DNA from: Zerene cesonia
Taxonomy: Eukaryota; Arthropoda; Insecta; Lepidoptera; Pieridae
Assembly: GCF_012273895.1 (NCBI RefSeq)
Contig: NC_052103.1
Location: forward strand, 2,418,001-2,482,000
Reading direction: 5' to 3'
DNA length: 64,000 bases
The position numbers and the translations under genes are program-made. Shown here one piece after another: positions 26,012 through 40,275 of the stretch (the stretch's first letter is position 1; each line of letters opens with the position of its first letter). The notes under the pieces were generated by a model. That model ran no database searches. It had not been told where the DNA came from and saw only the letters and a program-made list of their open reading frames with translations.

Positions 26012-27509
26012 ACTGTATATTATAGCAAAAAATATATAAAATAAATTATAACAACCCGAACAACAAAATTTTATTAAAATGTATAAATTATATTGAGCTA
26101 CCCAATATACATGTCGTAGCATCAAAACACATTCACCCAAAAACACTGTCGTCTGTTAGACAAGAATGAATGTTAAAAAATATATTTTGTTAATATATCT
26201 TTGGTCTCTCTGTGGTCTATAACCTTATTATTTGACCCTCAAGAACGATGGATTACACACAACACCTAACACCACGGTCGCTTTGGCAAAATGTTTCGTA
26301 AGGGCCTTAATGGCCCCCCGAAATTATGACGTATTTTAATTCATATTTACTATTGTGAATGCAACGTTCCATTAAATAGAATGTCGATTGTCTTTGGTTC
26401 AAAATTAAACGTCGAATGTGACATTGAAACATTCCAAAAAATGTGTTCTAAATTCTAATTGCCCGCCTTTTGATATTTTAGAGGTGACAATATTATATAG
26501 GTAATATTTGACTAAGGAAATAAAATAACTCTTCGTTCACACAATTATCAACAAAAAAAACAATAAATAAGATAAGGCTAGTTTGAATTTTGACACACAG
26601 ATTTGTTCACAGATTCGCAGTTCGCCACAAAACTATAATAGTTTTTAATTGACAAATTTTTTCGTCATTGACTTTTTTCAAATCTGTACTTATTTATTTA
26701 CCTTTCCTATTTTATTCAAATATTTTTAATATTATGTATATTTCATTTAATGATATGGAACTTAACATTAATTTATGTTTCATTTCAAAATGTGATTAAA
26801 TAATAAATATATTGTATTGCATCATTTAGAACACACAAAATCAAAGATGAGTACATAAACATTTTACAAATTAATCTGATATAGTAATAATATTTTGAGT
26901 TGAATAACAACATTGATTGTTTAAAAAACATTTGCATAAAATCTAATACAAAATAGGAAAGTATCCTTGCGTCACACCTTCGAAGTTTTGTACACATTGT
27001 GCTATTCCCAAATACACATTAATTCTTATAAACATGTCTATTAAAACCGCTAACGTTTACCGTACACGATTAACTAGCATGTTATCAACTGGAGACAGTA
27101 CAGATTTAAATTTTAAGCGATCTGTTAAAAATTTCTAGCCAGCGCTGGATTGAAAAAAGAACTTTTACTTGAAAAAAATGTAAGAAAGAGGTAAGTAAGT
27201 ACCTACAACCTGCTTAGTTAATCCTTACGTACTTATTAAATATTCGTATTAAAACTAATTAGGACTATTTGTAGCATCTTGTAATAATATAAAAAGTAGT
27301 ACCTAAAAAGAATGTAATAATAACAATGAATTATTTTGAATAGTGTAGTATATTTTTAATTTGCCTAGATCTCAGTAGTGTTTTAACATTTCCACGTGTT
27401 CGAAATATTTTTTATTACTATCGTGGGATAGTAAGTGCGAACAGTACATAAGATCACCTTAGCTCGCTGCAATTTCTCAATAAACCTCAGAGAGAGGTGG
27501 GCCGAGGTC

Positions 27510-27622
27510 AGTAACAGCTGCGTGTTGTTGTACGAAGCCCGTGCCACAAGACAAAAAAAAAATAGCGTTCCATTTTTAAATTTTCAGTTGTATCTGTGGT
27601 TTTGTTTTGGAGCGTACCTAAC
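27510..27622 (+). promoter_or_regulatory. Candidate transcription start and untranslated first exon of gene C
   Basis: GGTCAGTAAC (A at 27510) fits the arthropod initiator, and a second initiator-like TTTCAGTTG lies at 27583-27590. A consensus donor AAC/GTGAGT follows at 27623. Gene C's first coding exon starts at an acceptor (31551), so an upstream exon is required. The assignment is inferred; the implied intron is 3.9 kb. Confidence 0.3.
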
Positions 27623-29104
27623 GTGAGTTTTTTCATATTTTTTATTTTTATTTATTTTAAGTTTTTACTTCGTTATATTGTCAATATTAAATTAAATCCT
27701 TTATTCTATAATCATTAAGATCAAATTTATTAAAAGTATGTTTAAACTATACAATAAAACTAATTTCGTATTATATAAATAATTTATCGTAAAACATCTT
27801 ATATTTTATTTTTATAATTATGCAATATTATTGAGTTATGAATTATCTTGCACATGGTACAATGCACATTCTAACGTAAATACAATATTTTTTTAATATT
27901 TCTCCATGTTTAATTAAACGGATACATTAGATTCATAAAATATATAAAATGTAATATCATGTTCCTTCAGAAATTATTTGATATACGCAATTAAAGTAGC
28001 TTCCTAAGAATGGTTTGTAGTCGTGTTTGCCTAGAATAAAAAGCAACGTAAGAAAATCTAAAATATGTAGCATCTTTTTAAAATAATTTTCATTATTAAA
28101 TGGCACGTGTTCAAACTATTTGTTATATGTACGAATAGCTGTAAAACTTGTATCGACTAGTTGTGAAAAATAGTTACTTTTTAAAGGACAATTTTTTATA
28201 TAATTTTTATCAGATTTATAATACCTTCTTTTAAATTAAAAAAAAGATGCAAACAAAGATTTATCTATCCAGTATCACTGTACCTGATTTTTCTATAAAG
28301 ATTAATTATTACTGAATACAATTAAGACACGTCTGTGTATTGCGTATGATAAGATTGAAGCACGTCTCGCAGTTGTACAATGGTAGCATGATATTGTATA
28401 GCCCCATGGCCCATATTACTGTGGGGCAAAAGGTCAAATAAATTTCACATAGTTATTTTTCTATTTCACCAATTCATTGATATTAAGTGCATTTTGAGAC
28501 AATGATTTTGCCAATAACTTCCTCTTTTCTTACACAATCTAAGGTTTTTTGTTATTAAATACACAGGTTTTGTTATTTTAATGTTTTTAGCGTTTAGTTT
28601 TCTATCAATTGGATTATGGGTTTTAAATACTGTATTATAATGCTACCTCTAAAACACCACCAAAGACCAAAGTTATCAATAAAATTATCGTGGTTCCATG
28701 GTTAATGTTTTCAAATTAAATGTTAGAATTTATTGTATTCATTACATATTTTTATGTTCAAGCTTTTTAAAAACGATATAATATGTAAGATAAGTTGTTT
28801 AATACTTTATTTATTCGGTTAATATTCAGTTTTATCCATTATGTTGATGACTATAATTAGCTATAAGCAATGTCTTCATATAATTTTAATATAATGTTAA
28901 TTCATTTTATTGTTATCTCAATTAAATGGAACATTAGGATAATTGTCATAACAGTTTAACATGGATGATAGAATACGTAATAATGATTAAGTGATACGAA
29001 ACAAATCCCTCCGCCCGCGCCACCCGACTGTCTATTCGATAAGGCTCGAGAACTTAGAAAATATTTGTATAATAAATAAATTTTAGTCTCATAACAATCC
29101 TAAT

Positions 29105-29370
29105 TTCTTACTAATGGCTTCGTCAACAGAACGAGTCATTAACGCGCGTGAAGCTCTAATCTCTGACGCGTTATGACGCCGTATTGCAATGTATTATATT
29201 ATTATTAATATACATTCAAACAGAGCGACAAGGCTCTGACGCGCGCTAACTACGTGTTTTATCTGACAAAGCCTTTAGGTTAATGCGTCGTACAATACAA
29301 TTCGACGTCATAGCGCGTCAGGTTAAAGCTTTGATTCGCGCTAAGTACGCGTTCTATCCGAATACCATTA
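29105..29370. repeat. CpG-rich block with imperfect internal direct repeat
   Basis: This block in AT-rich spacer has many ACGCG and GCGCG motifs. Segments near 29232-29270 and 29329-29368 resemble each other (CGCGCTAACTACGTGTTTTATC and CGCGCTAAGTACGCGTTCTATC), about 97 bases apart. It could be a decayed nonautonomous transposon; I do not recognise it. Confidence 0.35.
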
Positions 29371-31555
29371 AGATATGAAAAGTAAATAGCCCAAGCTTCA
29401 AACGGGACCCTAATTAACTTTAAATCGAAACAACAAAGGATTTCTGTTAACAGTAGGTACAACGTATTTTATGAATAATTTAAAAATCACAGATGATCTA
29501 AGTGTTTACATTTAAAGGTAACAAGCATTCAGGTGTGAAGTGTAAACCTAAACATGCAGCGTAACATTGTTTGCATAGTTATTGACACTTTATGTACGTC
29601 AATGGTATGGAAAATATTGGTAAAAGTTAATATCGATACGTTCGAGATAGCCTTAGTTTATTTGGTTACCAGTTCCTCGTCTCGGGATAAAAAGATATTA
29701 AGCGACACTCTCAGATTGCTGTGAATGTCTGACTTTTTGTTTACGAAAACTTAAAATCCGTTCAGTATATCCAGATCCCTTGTATAATATCAGAGTAAAT
29801 AAACGAATGGTTGGCATTATACAAAACTGTATTTTATTATATTTGGTGATCACATTAAGTTTTAAAGTATCATATTACCTTAACTTGAATTTAATAATTT
29901 TAACTCAATACATCTGTTACTGACCCGTTACGTTCGTAAACTTTCTATTTTCGATATTTTAAACAAACATTAATAATTATTTCTGAAATAAAGAGAAAAA
30001 GTCCATATGTGAAAATTGATAAATTGTGTTTCAAGGTTTAATCATTACTATTTCCTCTTTCATAATTGTACATCTAATACTCAATGTAAAAAAATGCTGC
30101 GAAAGAACTGTCAAATGTTACGGATAGTATCTAGACATAATCATCTGGTGTATGATGTAGCATTATTGCCACAGATTACTAAATGGTTACTATGCTATTA
30201 CTATAACGGTTGCAATGCAATACAGTTGGGTGCATTCACCCTTATGCACCTAACATAAACGGGTATTTGTCAAGGATCTACACGCGGGGTGAAAATCTCT
30301 ACGAAATGTACTCGCACGTTTAATTAAATAAACAATGAATAAATAATATATAAACATTATTACGACAAGGGTTGGGCAGAACAGCGATTGTCGGGTCAGC
30401 TATATAAAAAGTAATATTTTTATCACCATTAAATGATAATTTAAATACGTATCTAACGTGTATCTTAATAAACATTTATATTTTTTATTAAAAAAAATAA
30501 ACTGACTCCAAAAAGTAAAAAATAAGCTAAAGATATGCTGCCTGAAAATTCGGGCAATAGTTTTTGAGTTAACCGCGAGCAGCCTGGTAGATAGATGCAC
30601 GCGGCGAGGGACCACGCTGGACTTAGTTTTACGTATTCGATTACATAGTACCTACATAACTGTCTATTTAACTAATTAAATAACCCATATATTCGTAGGC
30701 ATTATGACAAATACTAATTAATATAAATCGCCTAAATCTATATTTCAAAATTAAAACTCGAATTCGAATAGATACCCGAAAGTTTTGATGTCAAGGTTTC
30801 GTCGTCGTGTTGCACACTATTTTATTGATATTGTGTCATAATTCAGAACTAATCTGTTATTAACGTTCTTCCTTTTTGATTTAAGTGTACACGTATATTT
30901 ACATGTGAGTAACATTACTTTTAATCAATGATCTCCAAAAATCCATACTAACATAGTATATATAAGTTAGCATTAAAACATATTGACTAGTTATTTTGAT
31001 TATTAAAAGTTTATTTGGAGTTGTTTCGTACCACTGTTCGCAATTATTTGATTGACCCTTTGACTATTCATTGCAATGTTTTTCTTGTTGTATTCAAAAG
31101 TCAAATGTTTTTTATTTCCCTCAAATATACTGAGTGGCATTCTTTTTTGGCGCACGCTACCACACGTAATTTATATTTATTTACTTTTTTTTTCGTTCTC
31201 TTATCATGTTTTTTTTTATTTCATTTTTGTTTATGTATTGTTACTATATGTGTGTTTGTGTGTGTGTGTGTTAAAATAAATAGATATTTCTTTCTTTCTT
31301 TCAAATATTCCAAGCATGTTTCATGTTACGTTTATTTACAAGCGTCTTCCATATAACTTTTGGTGTCTACATATAGATACAATTGTCATATATAATATAG
31401 TAGGATATCCTGTACAATTGTTAAACGATTAGGTCCATCCTATTTATTAATTCTTATAAACTAGCTTTTGCTAGTAAGACTTCGTCACAGATAACACAAT
31501 ATACCTCCTACATTTGTATCGTGGTATATTTACATTATCTTAAATTGCAGTAAAA

Positions 31556-34500
31556 ATGAAGCTCAAGTCGGAACTAATGATCCAGCCAAGTGGCGAAGTA
31601 TGGAAGAAAATAAGAGCGGAGTTGAAAGAAGACGTCAATACAAGGGACAGAGACCTCGCCATCATTAAAGAGTGGCTGCGGAAACAACCCCACCTGCCTG
31701 ACCAATGGGGTATAATCATATAAATATAATAAAATCTAACTGAAATCAAAGAGCACTTTATCGAGCCCAAATGAAAAGAAAAATAAATATCTTCTTTATG
31801 CATTTCGTTAGACTTAGATGTTAATTTTAATGATACCTTTTAAATAGAGAAAGCTGAAAACTTTTATTTCTTTGGTTAAAATCTAACAATATACGAGTTA
31901 ATTACTATATATATTTACAAGGTTTTGTGTTTTACCCTTAAGTAGAATCTTAGTTCATAGTTCATACACCATAGAAAGGTTTAAAAAAGCTAATTCACCA
32001 GCATCGAAATGCCAATCATTAATGCATTCCTAAAAATTAGAAATTTAGTGCAAAAATTCTGAGATGTGTGCATTTCAGAATCAACCTAATTTGAAATGCC
32101 CTAATTCTCTTAACCTTTTTATTTATAAAATACCCTACTATTGATATAAAGACATATTCTTCTCTAATATTGGACAATATAAATATTCTAAGATTTCGCT
32201 GTTAGTAAGCTTATTTGTAACAGATATCAAAAACCATTATACCAAATGATAAAGTAGCTTTCTACTCCCATCAATTGAAGCTAAATTATACCTGCTAGAT
32301 ATGACCTATATTTAGTTACTAGCGGTCCGCCGCGGCTTCGCCCGGTACATGTATATTGAACAGGGCTATCTAACGTGAAAGAATTTTTGAATCGGACCAG
32401 TAGTTCCTGAATTAGTGCGTTCAAACAAACAAACAAACTCCTCAGCTTTATAATATTAGTAGATTTTATTATCCCAGAATAACCACTAAAACCAACTAAT
32501 CCAATCATGTTTTCACAGAGGATAATCCCCTAATGACCTTCCTGCGAGGCAGTAGCTTCTCACTAGAGAAATGTAAACGGAAACTGGATATGTATTTCAC
32601 GATGCGCGCCGCCTGCCCCGAATTCTTCACTAATAGAGATGCATCGAGCCCACAATTACGAGAGGTGCTGAAGTGCAAGCTGTAAGTATAAATAAATAAA
32701 CATTTATACATCATCATCAGCCCATACATGAGAGATCAGGCCATTATCCACCACACTGCCCAAGTGTGGGTTGATAGTTGTCACATGTCGTCAAACTTTT
32801 GAGTAGTGAAATATCAACTTATTTCTTGCACGCTCGCCAAGTCTCGATTATCGATTTTATCTAAGTTCTCACTACTGAGCCATCACTACATTTTAGACAA
32901 TAATAAACTTCTGTTAATTTATTGAAGTATAATATGTACAATGATAAGGATCCACAGGTTACTGAGCTAGTAAAACAGGGTCTTAGAATTTTATTTAATG
33001 TTTTAAGGTCTAAAATAGGTTTGTAGATATAAGGGTAAAAAAGTATCAAAAATTAATAATACGTACTACTCCTAATTGGAACTGAATTTCAAATTCACAT
33101 TTAATAATTAATTTATGTACTACATGCAAAAAACATTATCAATTTTTTTCCTTTTTGCTGACCGTACAAACATTAACAACTACACAAGATTACAATTCGT
33201 AGAGAAATACAAATATTATCATCACATCTCTGTACATTGCAGTATAAGGATGTTTATTCTAATACCACGTTCAATACCTATTCAATAACAAATCATCCAT
33301 TTTAAAATAAACAACTACGTACACGCGACAAGTTAACGTATTAGATAATGTATGGGAAGTGATTCTTATGTACATGTTATATGGTTTCTTAAATTCTTGT
33401 TTGTTTTCGTTTATGTTTTTTACGATTTATACCATCCATACCCTGAAGTTATGTTTAATAATGAAATAATTAATTATGATATGAAAGTTTTTTTTTAAAT
33501 TTCATACGAATCATCAATACATTGATGATTGATTTTTCTTTATTCTTAAAATGTTTATTATGAAAAGTAATATTTGGAATCCCATTAAAATCTATTCAAC
33601 TATTTCTGAGATTAGCATAAAGTTGTTCTATTTCAAAGTTTAGTTCCATTTATAAAAAGTGATGAAAAGAAATATTTAAATGTCCTGACATAAATTGGGC
33701 TATTCCTCTATATAAAGACATATTAAGAAGTCCTTTTTTACATAGATGCAGACATTTAATACATTTAATACATAAACCGTTATATAGAACAGTTTTATAC
33801 AAACAATTTGCCATAATATTCGCATTCACAAAGCTTAACGTGTTGTTACAGTAACACACCAGGATATTACCACTTTCGATTACAAAACAAAGCATGAAAT
33901 TCCTCAGAATACTCCAATAATGACAATAAGATTACACTATAACGCAAAGCTATCATTGTCATCAAATATTTCCACATATAACATGCCTCTTATCCACTTT
34001 GCCATAGTATTCCTTATAATAAAGACATACGTACGGAGTATGCTTTTGTACCGCAGGCTAGCCTTGGTGGAGCAGTCAAGGACACACTTGCACCACTGTT
34101 TGACCTTATTACTAAGCATTGGTTGTGCAAACAATTTGCAACATGTATTTGCATCGGAGATGATATTTTCACATCCGCGGTAATATTGCGAATGCTTTGT
34201 GAATTAGTCTTTTTATGACTGTTTTGTAAATTGCTCATTTGTAATGTGATAAGCTGAGCTTGACTTAAAGTATGTTTACTATTAATGTTAAAATAACTGA
34301 AAATACTTCATTTTAATATATATATATAAAACTCAAAGGTCACTGACTGACTGACTGACATACTGATCTATCAACGCATGCAGATAGATGTTATAACGTA
34401 GGCATCCGCTAAGAAAGGATTTAAATAAATTCGATAGAATTGGGGATCCCAAGGGGATAAGATAGGGGATGAAAGTTTATGCCTTGAAAATTTATTGAGA

Positions 34501-37500
34501 CCGCGCGTGCGGAACTGCGGGTAACAGCTAGGATAGAAACAAAAATGTCAATTTGTATGAAGTTCTTTAGTCATTATCATTAGCCCATATAAACTTTTCC
34601 CACTGCAGGGACACATGTCTGTATGTAGGATATTCAGGCTTCCACGTTCATCCACCACGCTGGCCAAGTTGTTTACATGTTATCGAACTTTAATTCTTGG
34701 ACTAGTCGGTTTCCTCAATATGCGTATCAATATCGATTTGATCAGATCGATAGATGATGCGCTCAATAACTCTTTCGTCTACGAACCTTTAACTTTTCGA
34801 TTGAAGTCACTTTAAGGTCAATACAATATTATAATGAATCATCTCATTATGTATTTAGTAATCATTTCTCTTTTGCTCCTTATTAAGTTGTTTTTAAAAA
34901 AGGCGTTTTTGTAGTGTCTATCCTACTATATCCTACTATCCTACTATCCTACTAATCCTACTAATATTATAAATGCGAAAGTTTGTAAGGATGTGTGTGC
35001 ATTTGTTGCTCTTTCACGCAAAAACTACTGAACTGATTGCAATGAAATTTGGTACGTAGATAGCTGGACACCTGGAATAACATAAAGGCTACCTTTTATC
35101 CCGATATTCCTAGGGGATACGGATTAACACGGGTGAAACCGCGGGGCGTAGCTAGTATTCTTATATATTCTACTTATCCGGTTCCAATGTGCGTGAAAAA
35201 ATCAGAAAGATTCTGATATTTTCTTATTTTAATTAAATATATTCCGTTTCAGGCAGGGTCCACCTCTTCCTGGAGTTACACCAAGTGGAAGGAGGGTTAC
35301 TATATGCAGAGGTAAATAAATAGTTGTAAATAGGATGGGTACATATAAGAATGTATTTTGGATTATAGTGAATATCAATCAAAACATTAATATTATATGA
35401 AAATAATTAATATTCATGCAAATATAATTTTTAGTTTTATAGCATTGAAATGCTTTATAAATTAGAAATTTTGAAAGAATAGAAAAGATTTGATCACGAG
35501 GCNNNNNNNNNNNNNNNNNNNNNNNNNNNNNNNNNNNNNNNNNNNNNNNNNNNNNNNNNNNNNNNNNNNNNNNNNNNNNNNNNNNNNNNNNNNNNNNNNN
35601 NNNNNNNNNNNNNNNNNNNNNNNNNNNNNNNNNNNNNNNNNNNNNNNNNNNNNNNNNNNNNNNNNNNNNNNNNNNNNNNNNNNNNNNNNNNNNNNNNNNN
35701 NNNNNNNNNNNNNNNNNNNNNNNNNNNNNNNNNNNNNNNNNNNNNNNNNNNNNNNNNNNNNNNNNNNNNNNNNNNNNNNNNNNNNNNNNNNNNNNNNNNN
35801 NNNNNNNNNNNNNNNNNNNNNNNNNNNNNNNNNNNNNNNNNNNNNNNNNNNNNNNNNNNNNNNNNNNNNNNNNNNNNNNNNNNNNNNNNNNNNNNNNNNN
35901 NNNNNNNNNNNNNNNNNNNNNNNNNNNNNNNNNNNNNNNNNNNNNNNNNNNNNNNNNNNNNNNNNNNNNNNNNNNNNNNNNNNNNNNNNNNNNNNNNNNN
36001 NNNNNNNNNNNNNNNNNNNNNNNNNNNNNNNNNNNNNNNNNNNNNNNNNNNNNNNNNNNNNNNNNNNNNNNNNNNNNNNNNNNNNNNNNNNNNNNNNNNN
36101 NNNNNNNNNNNNNNNNNNNNNNNNNNNNNNNNNNNNNNNNNNNNNNNNNNNNNNNNNNNNNNNNNNNNNNNNNNNNNNNNNNNNNNNNNNNNNNNNNNNN
36201 NNNNNNNNNNNNNNNNNNNNNNNNNNNNNNNNNNNNNNNNNNNNNNNNNNNNNNNNNNNNNNNNNNNNNNNNNNNNNNNNNNNNNNNNNNNNNNNNNNNN
36301 NNNNNNNNNNNNNNNNNNNNNNNNNNNNNNNNNNNNNNNNNNNNNNNNNNNNNNNNNNNNNNNNNNNNNNNNNNNNNNNNNNNNNNNNNNNNNNNNNNNN
36401 NNNNNNNNNNNNNNNNNNNNNNNNNNNNNNNNNNNNNNNNNNNNNNNNNNNNNNNNNNNNNNNNNNNNNNNNNNNNNNNNNNNNNNNNNNNNNNNNNNNN
36501 NNTTTCCAAATGGTTTAATGGTAGGAACCAGAAAATAATTTGATGTTATCGAGATCATTAATACAAGATAAAAACAATTCTATATCCACACGCGCAAAAA
36601 ATGTTTTCATACGTGCTTTAAATATTTATAGTTCCTAGTCTCTAAGATGCTTAGAATAAAATCCCCATAATATTGAAACTCATCCTGCATACCAAACACA
36701 CACGAAAAGGAAAATGGTTGAATTATACAATAACAATGATCTTTTTAAATAAAAACAATACTCGGTCTGGTAGTGTTGAGTTAAATCATAAGAAACAAAC
36801 AATAAATTAAACCTTCTTACAATTCTTTCATTCTTCTTAAATCTCTTGTATTTGTATTTAGTGAATGTAGAACTAGCTTAATAATATGCAAATGATTTGT
36901 TTTATAGTCTAGGTATATGTGGTTACACGCATATCACAATTATAATCTATCTTATATATAAAATTCTCGTGTCACAATGTTAGTCTCTATACTCCTCCGA
37001 AACGGCTTGACCGATTCCTCTGAAATTTGGTAAGCATATTGGGTAGGTCTAAGAATCGGCTAACATCTATTTTTCATACCACTAAACGATAAGAGTAAGG
37101 CAGAACAGCGTTTACCGGGTGCAGCTAGTTAATATATAAAAGAACTAAGAACTAAGTATTATATCATCGTTAATGGCCAGTTAAGTTGTAAACAATATTA
37201 TAATTGTAACGGTAGTATTTTTAATAATTAACTGAAATTCACAAAATTGATTCGTTTTTATCTAAAACAAAATCTAATAGCGAATTAACTAATACGTAAA
37301 ATATTATATTATCTGTGCCAGTATGAAATCATTACAATATTTCAAAAAAACTTACAATGTGTTGCCAATTTTCCATGTAATCGACCATCCTAAACTATGG
37401 TAATTTCAAAAAATGCCCAGTATAAGACTTTTACACGAAAAGCTATAATTATTATATGAAAAGAGTTTTTAGTACGAGTTTAATGATGTAGGACATCCAA

Positions 37501-40240
37501 CATTGTAGGTGTCGACGCAAGTCTATCTCCTCAACAAGTAACGGATAGTCTTAAGCTGGCTCTCATGATCGGTGACGTTAGGCTTATGGAGGAAACGGAG
37601 GGCGTAGCTGGCGACATCTATGTGCTGGATGGCGCAGTGCTTGGCCCGAGTTTGTTGGCCAAACTAGCGCCATCTACTATCAAGAAGTTTATGATCTGTG
37701 TGCAGGTATGATTTTCTGTGTTATTAAACATAACTTTTTAATTTTGTATACATTATAATGTAAATGATATTACACATATATACTCGAGCATTACCGAATT
37801 CTCGTATAATGAATGCTATTTTTTATAATATTTATTTTAAAATACGGGGTATTTTGCTGTGCTCACTTAATTTTGCATTTTACAATCGATATAAATCTTT
37901 ATAATAAGTATAAATATGCCATGCTACAAAATGTTTTGATTCTTTTAAATAGCTGAAAATATATACGTGCCTGAAAGTATTCAAATATTATAAAACCATA
38001 TGATTTTTACAATGAAACTGGATTTATTTATTAATTAATAATTTCTTTCAGGAAGCGTACCCAGTGAAATTGAAGGAAGTTCATATAATTAACACATCAC
38101 CGTTAGTAGAGAGATTTATTACGTTCATAAAACCTTTCCTCAAGGAGAAAATAAGGAAACGCGTAAGTAAATCCAAATATCATAAATGAATAACAACTTT
38201 AGTATAATTAATTTATCTTCTTGTTTTTGGACATTTTACCTCATATCTCAAAAATTTATATCAAACTAGCGGTCTCCCGACCTCGCCTTTAAAAAATTTT
38301 GAAATTTATCCAGTGCGATCTTTTTTCCATTACATAAATAAGCAGGTTTTAAAACATATGAAATGTATACATGTATACATGAAATGACATAATATGTTAC
38401 TTATTCCTCATACTATTTTTTACATTCTGAATTATCTGGAAAGTCTTTCTAAAAAAGGGCCCCGTTTGCATTGTTTGCATGATTATTTTTCAAAGTTTAT
38501 TATTATAGTTAACCTGTCTCACTGACATGTGCAAAGAAAGCAAAAAAAGATAATGAAGTTTTGTCCACTAACCAGGGCATTTAGGCTTTTTTACCTTGCC
38601 TCATGCCTAAATTTTTATAATCAATCTGGAATCTAAATTTAAAATAAAACAAAATCAAACGGTAAGTCCAGTATAAACCAAAAAATCAGGTACCAGGCGA
38701 ACATGCTCTGAAAGGAGATCGCAAAACCTCCCTTGAATTTGCTTGTGTGCAATTTTGTATGCATGTAATGTGGCAATGTAGTGCACATTGAGTCAAGCAT
38801 GACGCTTCACAATATAAGTACTTTTGGTTGTGCTCATATATATTAAACCTAACTAACTAAAAACAACTTTTATTAAGATATTCTTATAAAAGAAGCTTGT
38901 GCTGTTGTAAAGTGAAATATCGCTGTAAATTATGGAATGTTCATTTTAAGCCAAATGGCAAAGGTATATTTAATATAAATTTATTAAATATATTAAATAC
39001 TTTTATTATTTAACGATGTTTAATTTACTACTCTTTATCCCGAACAATATATGAGAACAAAACAATATGATGTAGTAGATAAAAGCCAAATAATTTGGTC
39101 ATATTATTAAAAAACATACAGCAGGACATCATGAAATATTTTGCTGTATATAAAAGTGAATGAGATAGATAGATGTTTACGCCCCGCCCGTTATTTACGA
39201 CACTACCCCATAACTCAAAACAATGTACCAGGATAGTATTATTGCGAAGAGTGCTTGTACGGCGAAAAGATATTGTTTACAATGCTGCTTCGAAATTCAA
39301 AACAATATACAAGGCTTTAATGATTCCAAAGAGATTATTATTGAGGTTTTACAATTACAGTCCATTTTAGTAAAATTTTGTTCAGTAAAGATAGTATAAA
39401 CTAGCGGCCACTCCGACTACGCCCGTGGTTTGTCATTTCTCTCCTAATGAATCATCCTTGTGCGTTACCCAAACATCATTGGGTCAATCAATCATCAAAT
39501 CAAACGAATTAGGCGAAAAAACTTTGCAAATTGTTTGACAATTTGGCGATTTTTATTTATATAGCTAAATAAATACATTGATGCTATAAGAAATAAAACA
39601 TATTATTTATGTCATATTTGTCAATTGCTACTCCTGTAGATTTTAGCGAAACTATACCTGTATATTTTCGTGGCCATATCATCTTAGTAAATATCTGTCT
39701 AATATATATTGACGTGACAACGTCTTAAATTAGGTTGCGGCTCGGAGTCACTCATGAAAAAGTGTAACGCCCGGTAACGTTACGATGAGTCACCGAACTA
39801 TGATCGGTCCGCCGCGCGCGCAGCACTAGAGAATTAGGCGCATTGAATCGGCGTGTGCTTGTGTCTCTGTCTCTGTCTTTTTAGTAAACAATATATATTT
39901 TCTGTAGTTAAAATTTGTGCAATTCTTATTTTCATTCAATTCCTTGTTCCTATTGTGCAATTTAATAATACTAGCTGTGATCCGCGGTTGAAACCGCGTA
40001 AGTCCGTATCCCGTAGGAATATCGGTATAAAAAGTGCCTATGTGTTATTTCAGTTGTCCAGCTATCTACGAAGCAAAATAGTATTATTATTCACCAATAG
40101 ATGTCAGGAAAAAAAAAACACGAATAAAACACGAATATGACATTTTCTAAAAAAAAATCCTAGCTAGATAGATTTATCGCCCCCGAAACCCCCTATATAC
40201 TAAATTTCATGAAAATCGTTGGAGCCGATTCCGAGATTCC

Positions 40241-40275
<35 letters not shown>

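Larger units (their letters stand above)
22889..31550. other. 3' UTR of gene B and spacer before gene C
   Basis: No coding exon is recognisable in these 8.6 kb. Apart from retroposon pieces (24674-24770, 25256-25595, 25791-26011), a CpG-rich block (29105-29370) and a candidate untranslated first exon for gene C (27510-27622), the stretch is plain AT-rich DNA. The longer open frames fall in repeats (25321-25671) or in T-rich low-complexity sequence (31015-31356). Confidence 0.6.

Noticed and set aside
31015..31356. 113-codon hydrophobic open frame
   Set aside because: It is T-rich low-complexity sequence with a TGTGTG tract; Phe/Leu richness follows from composition and no family is recognisable.
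35379..36558. Three open frames of 342-376 codons across 35379-36558
   Set aside because: They consist almost wholly of translated N from the assembly gap.
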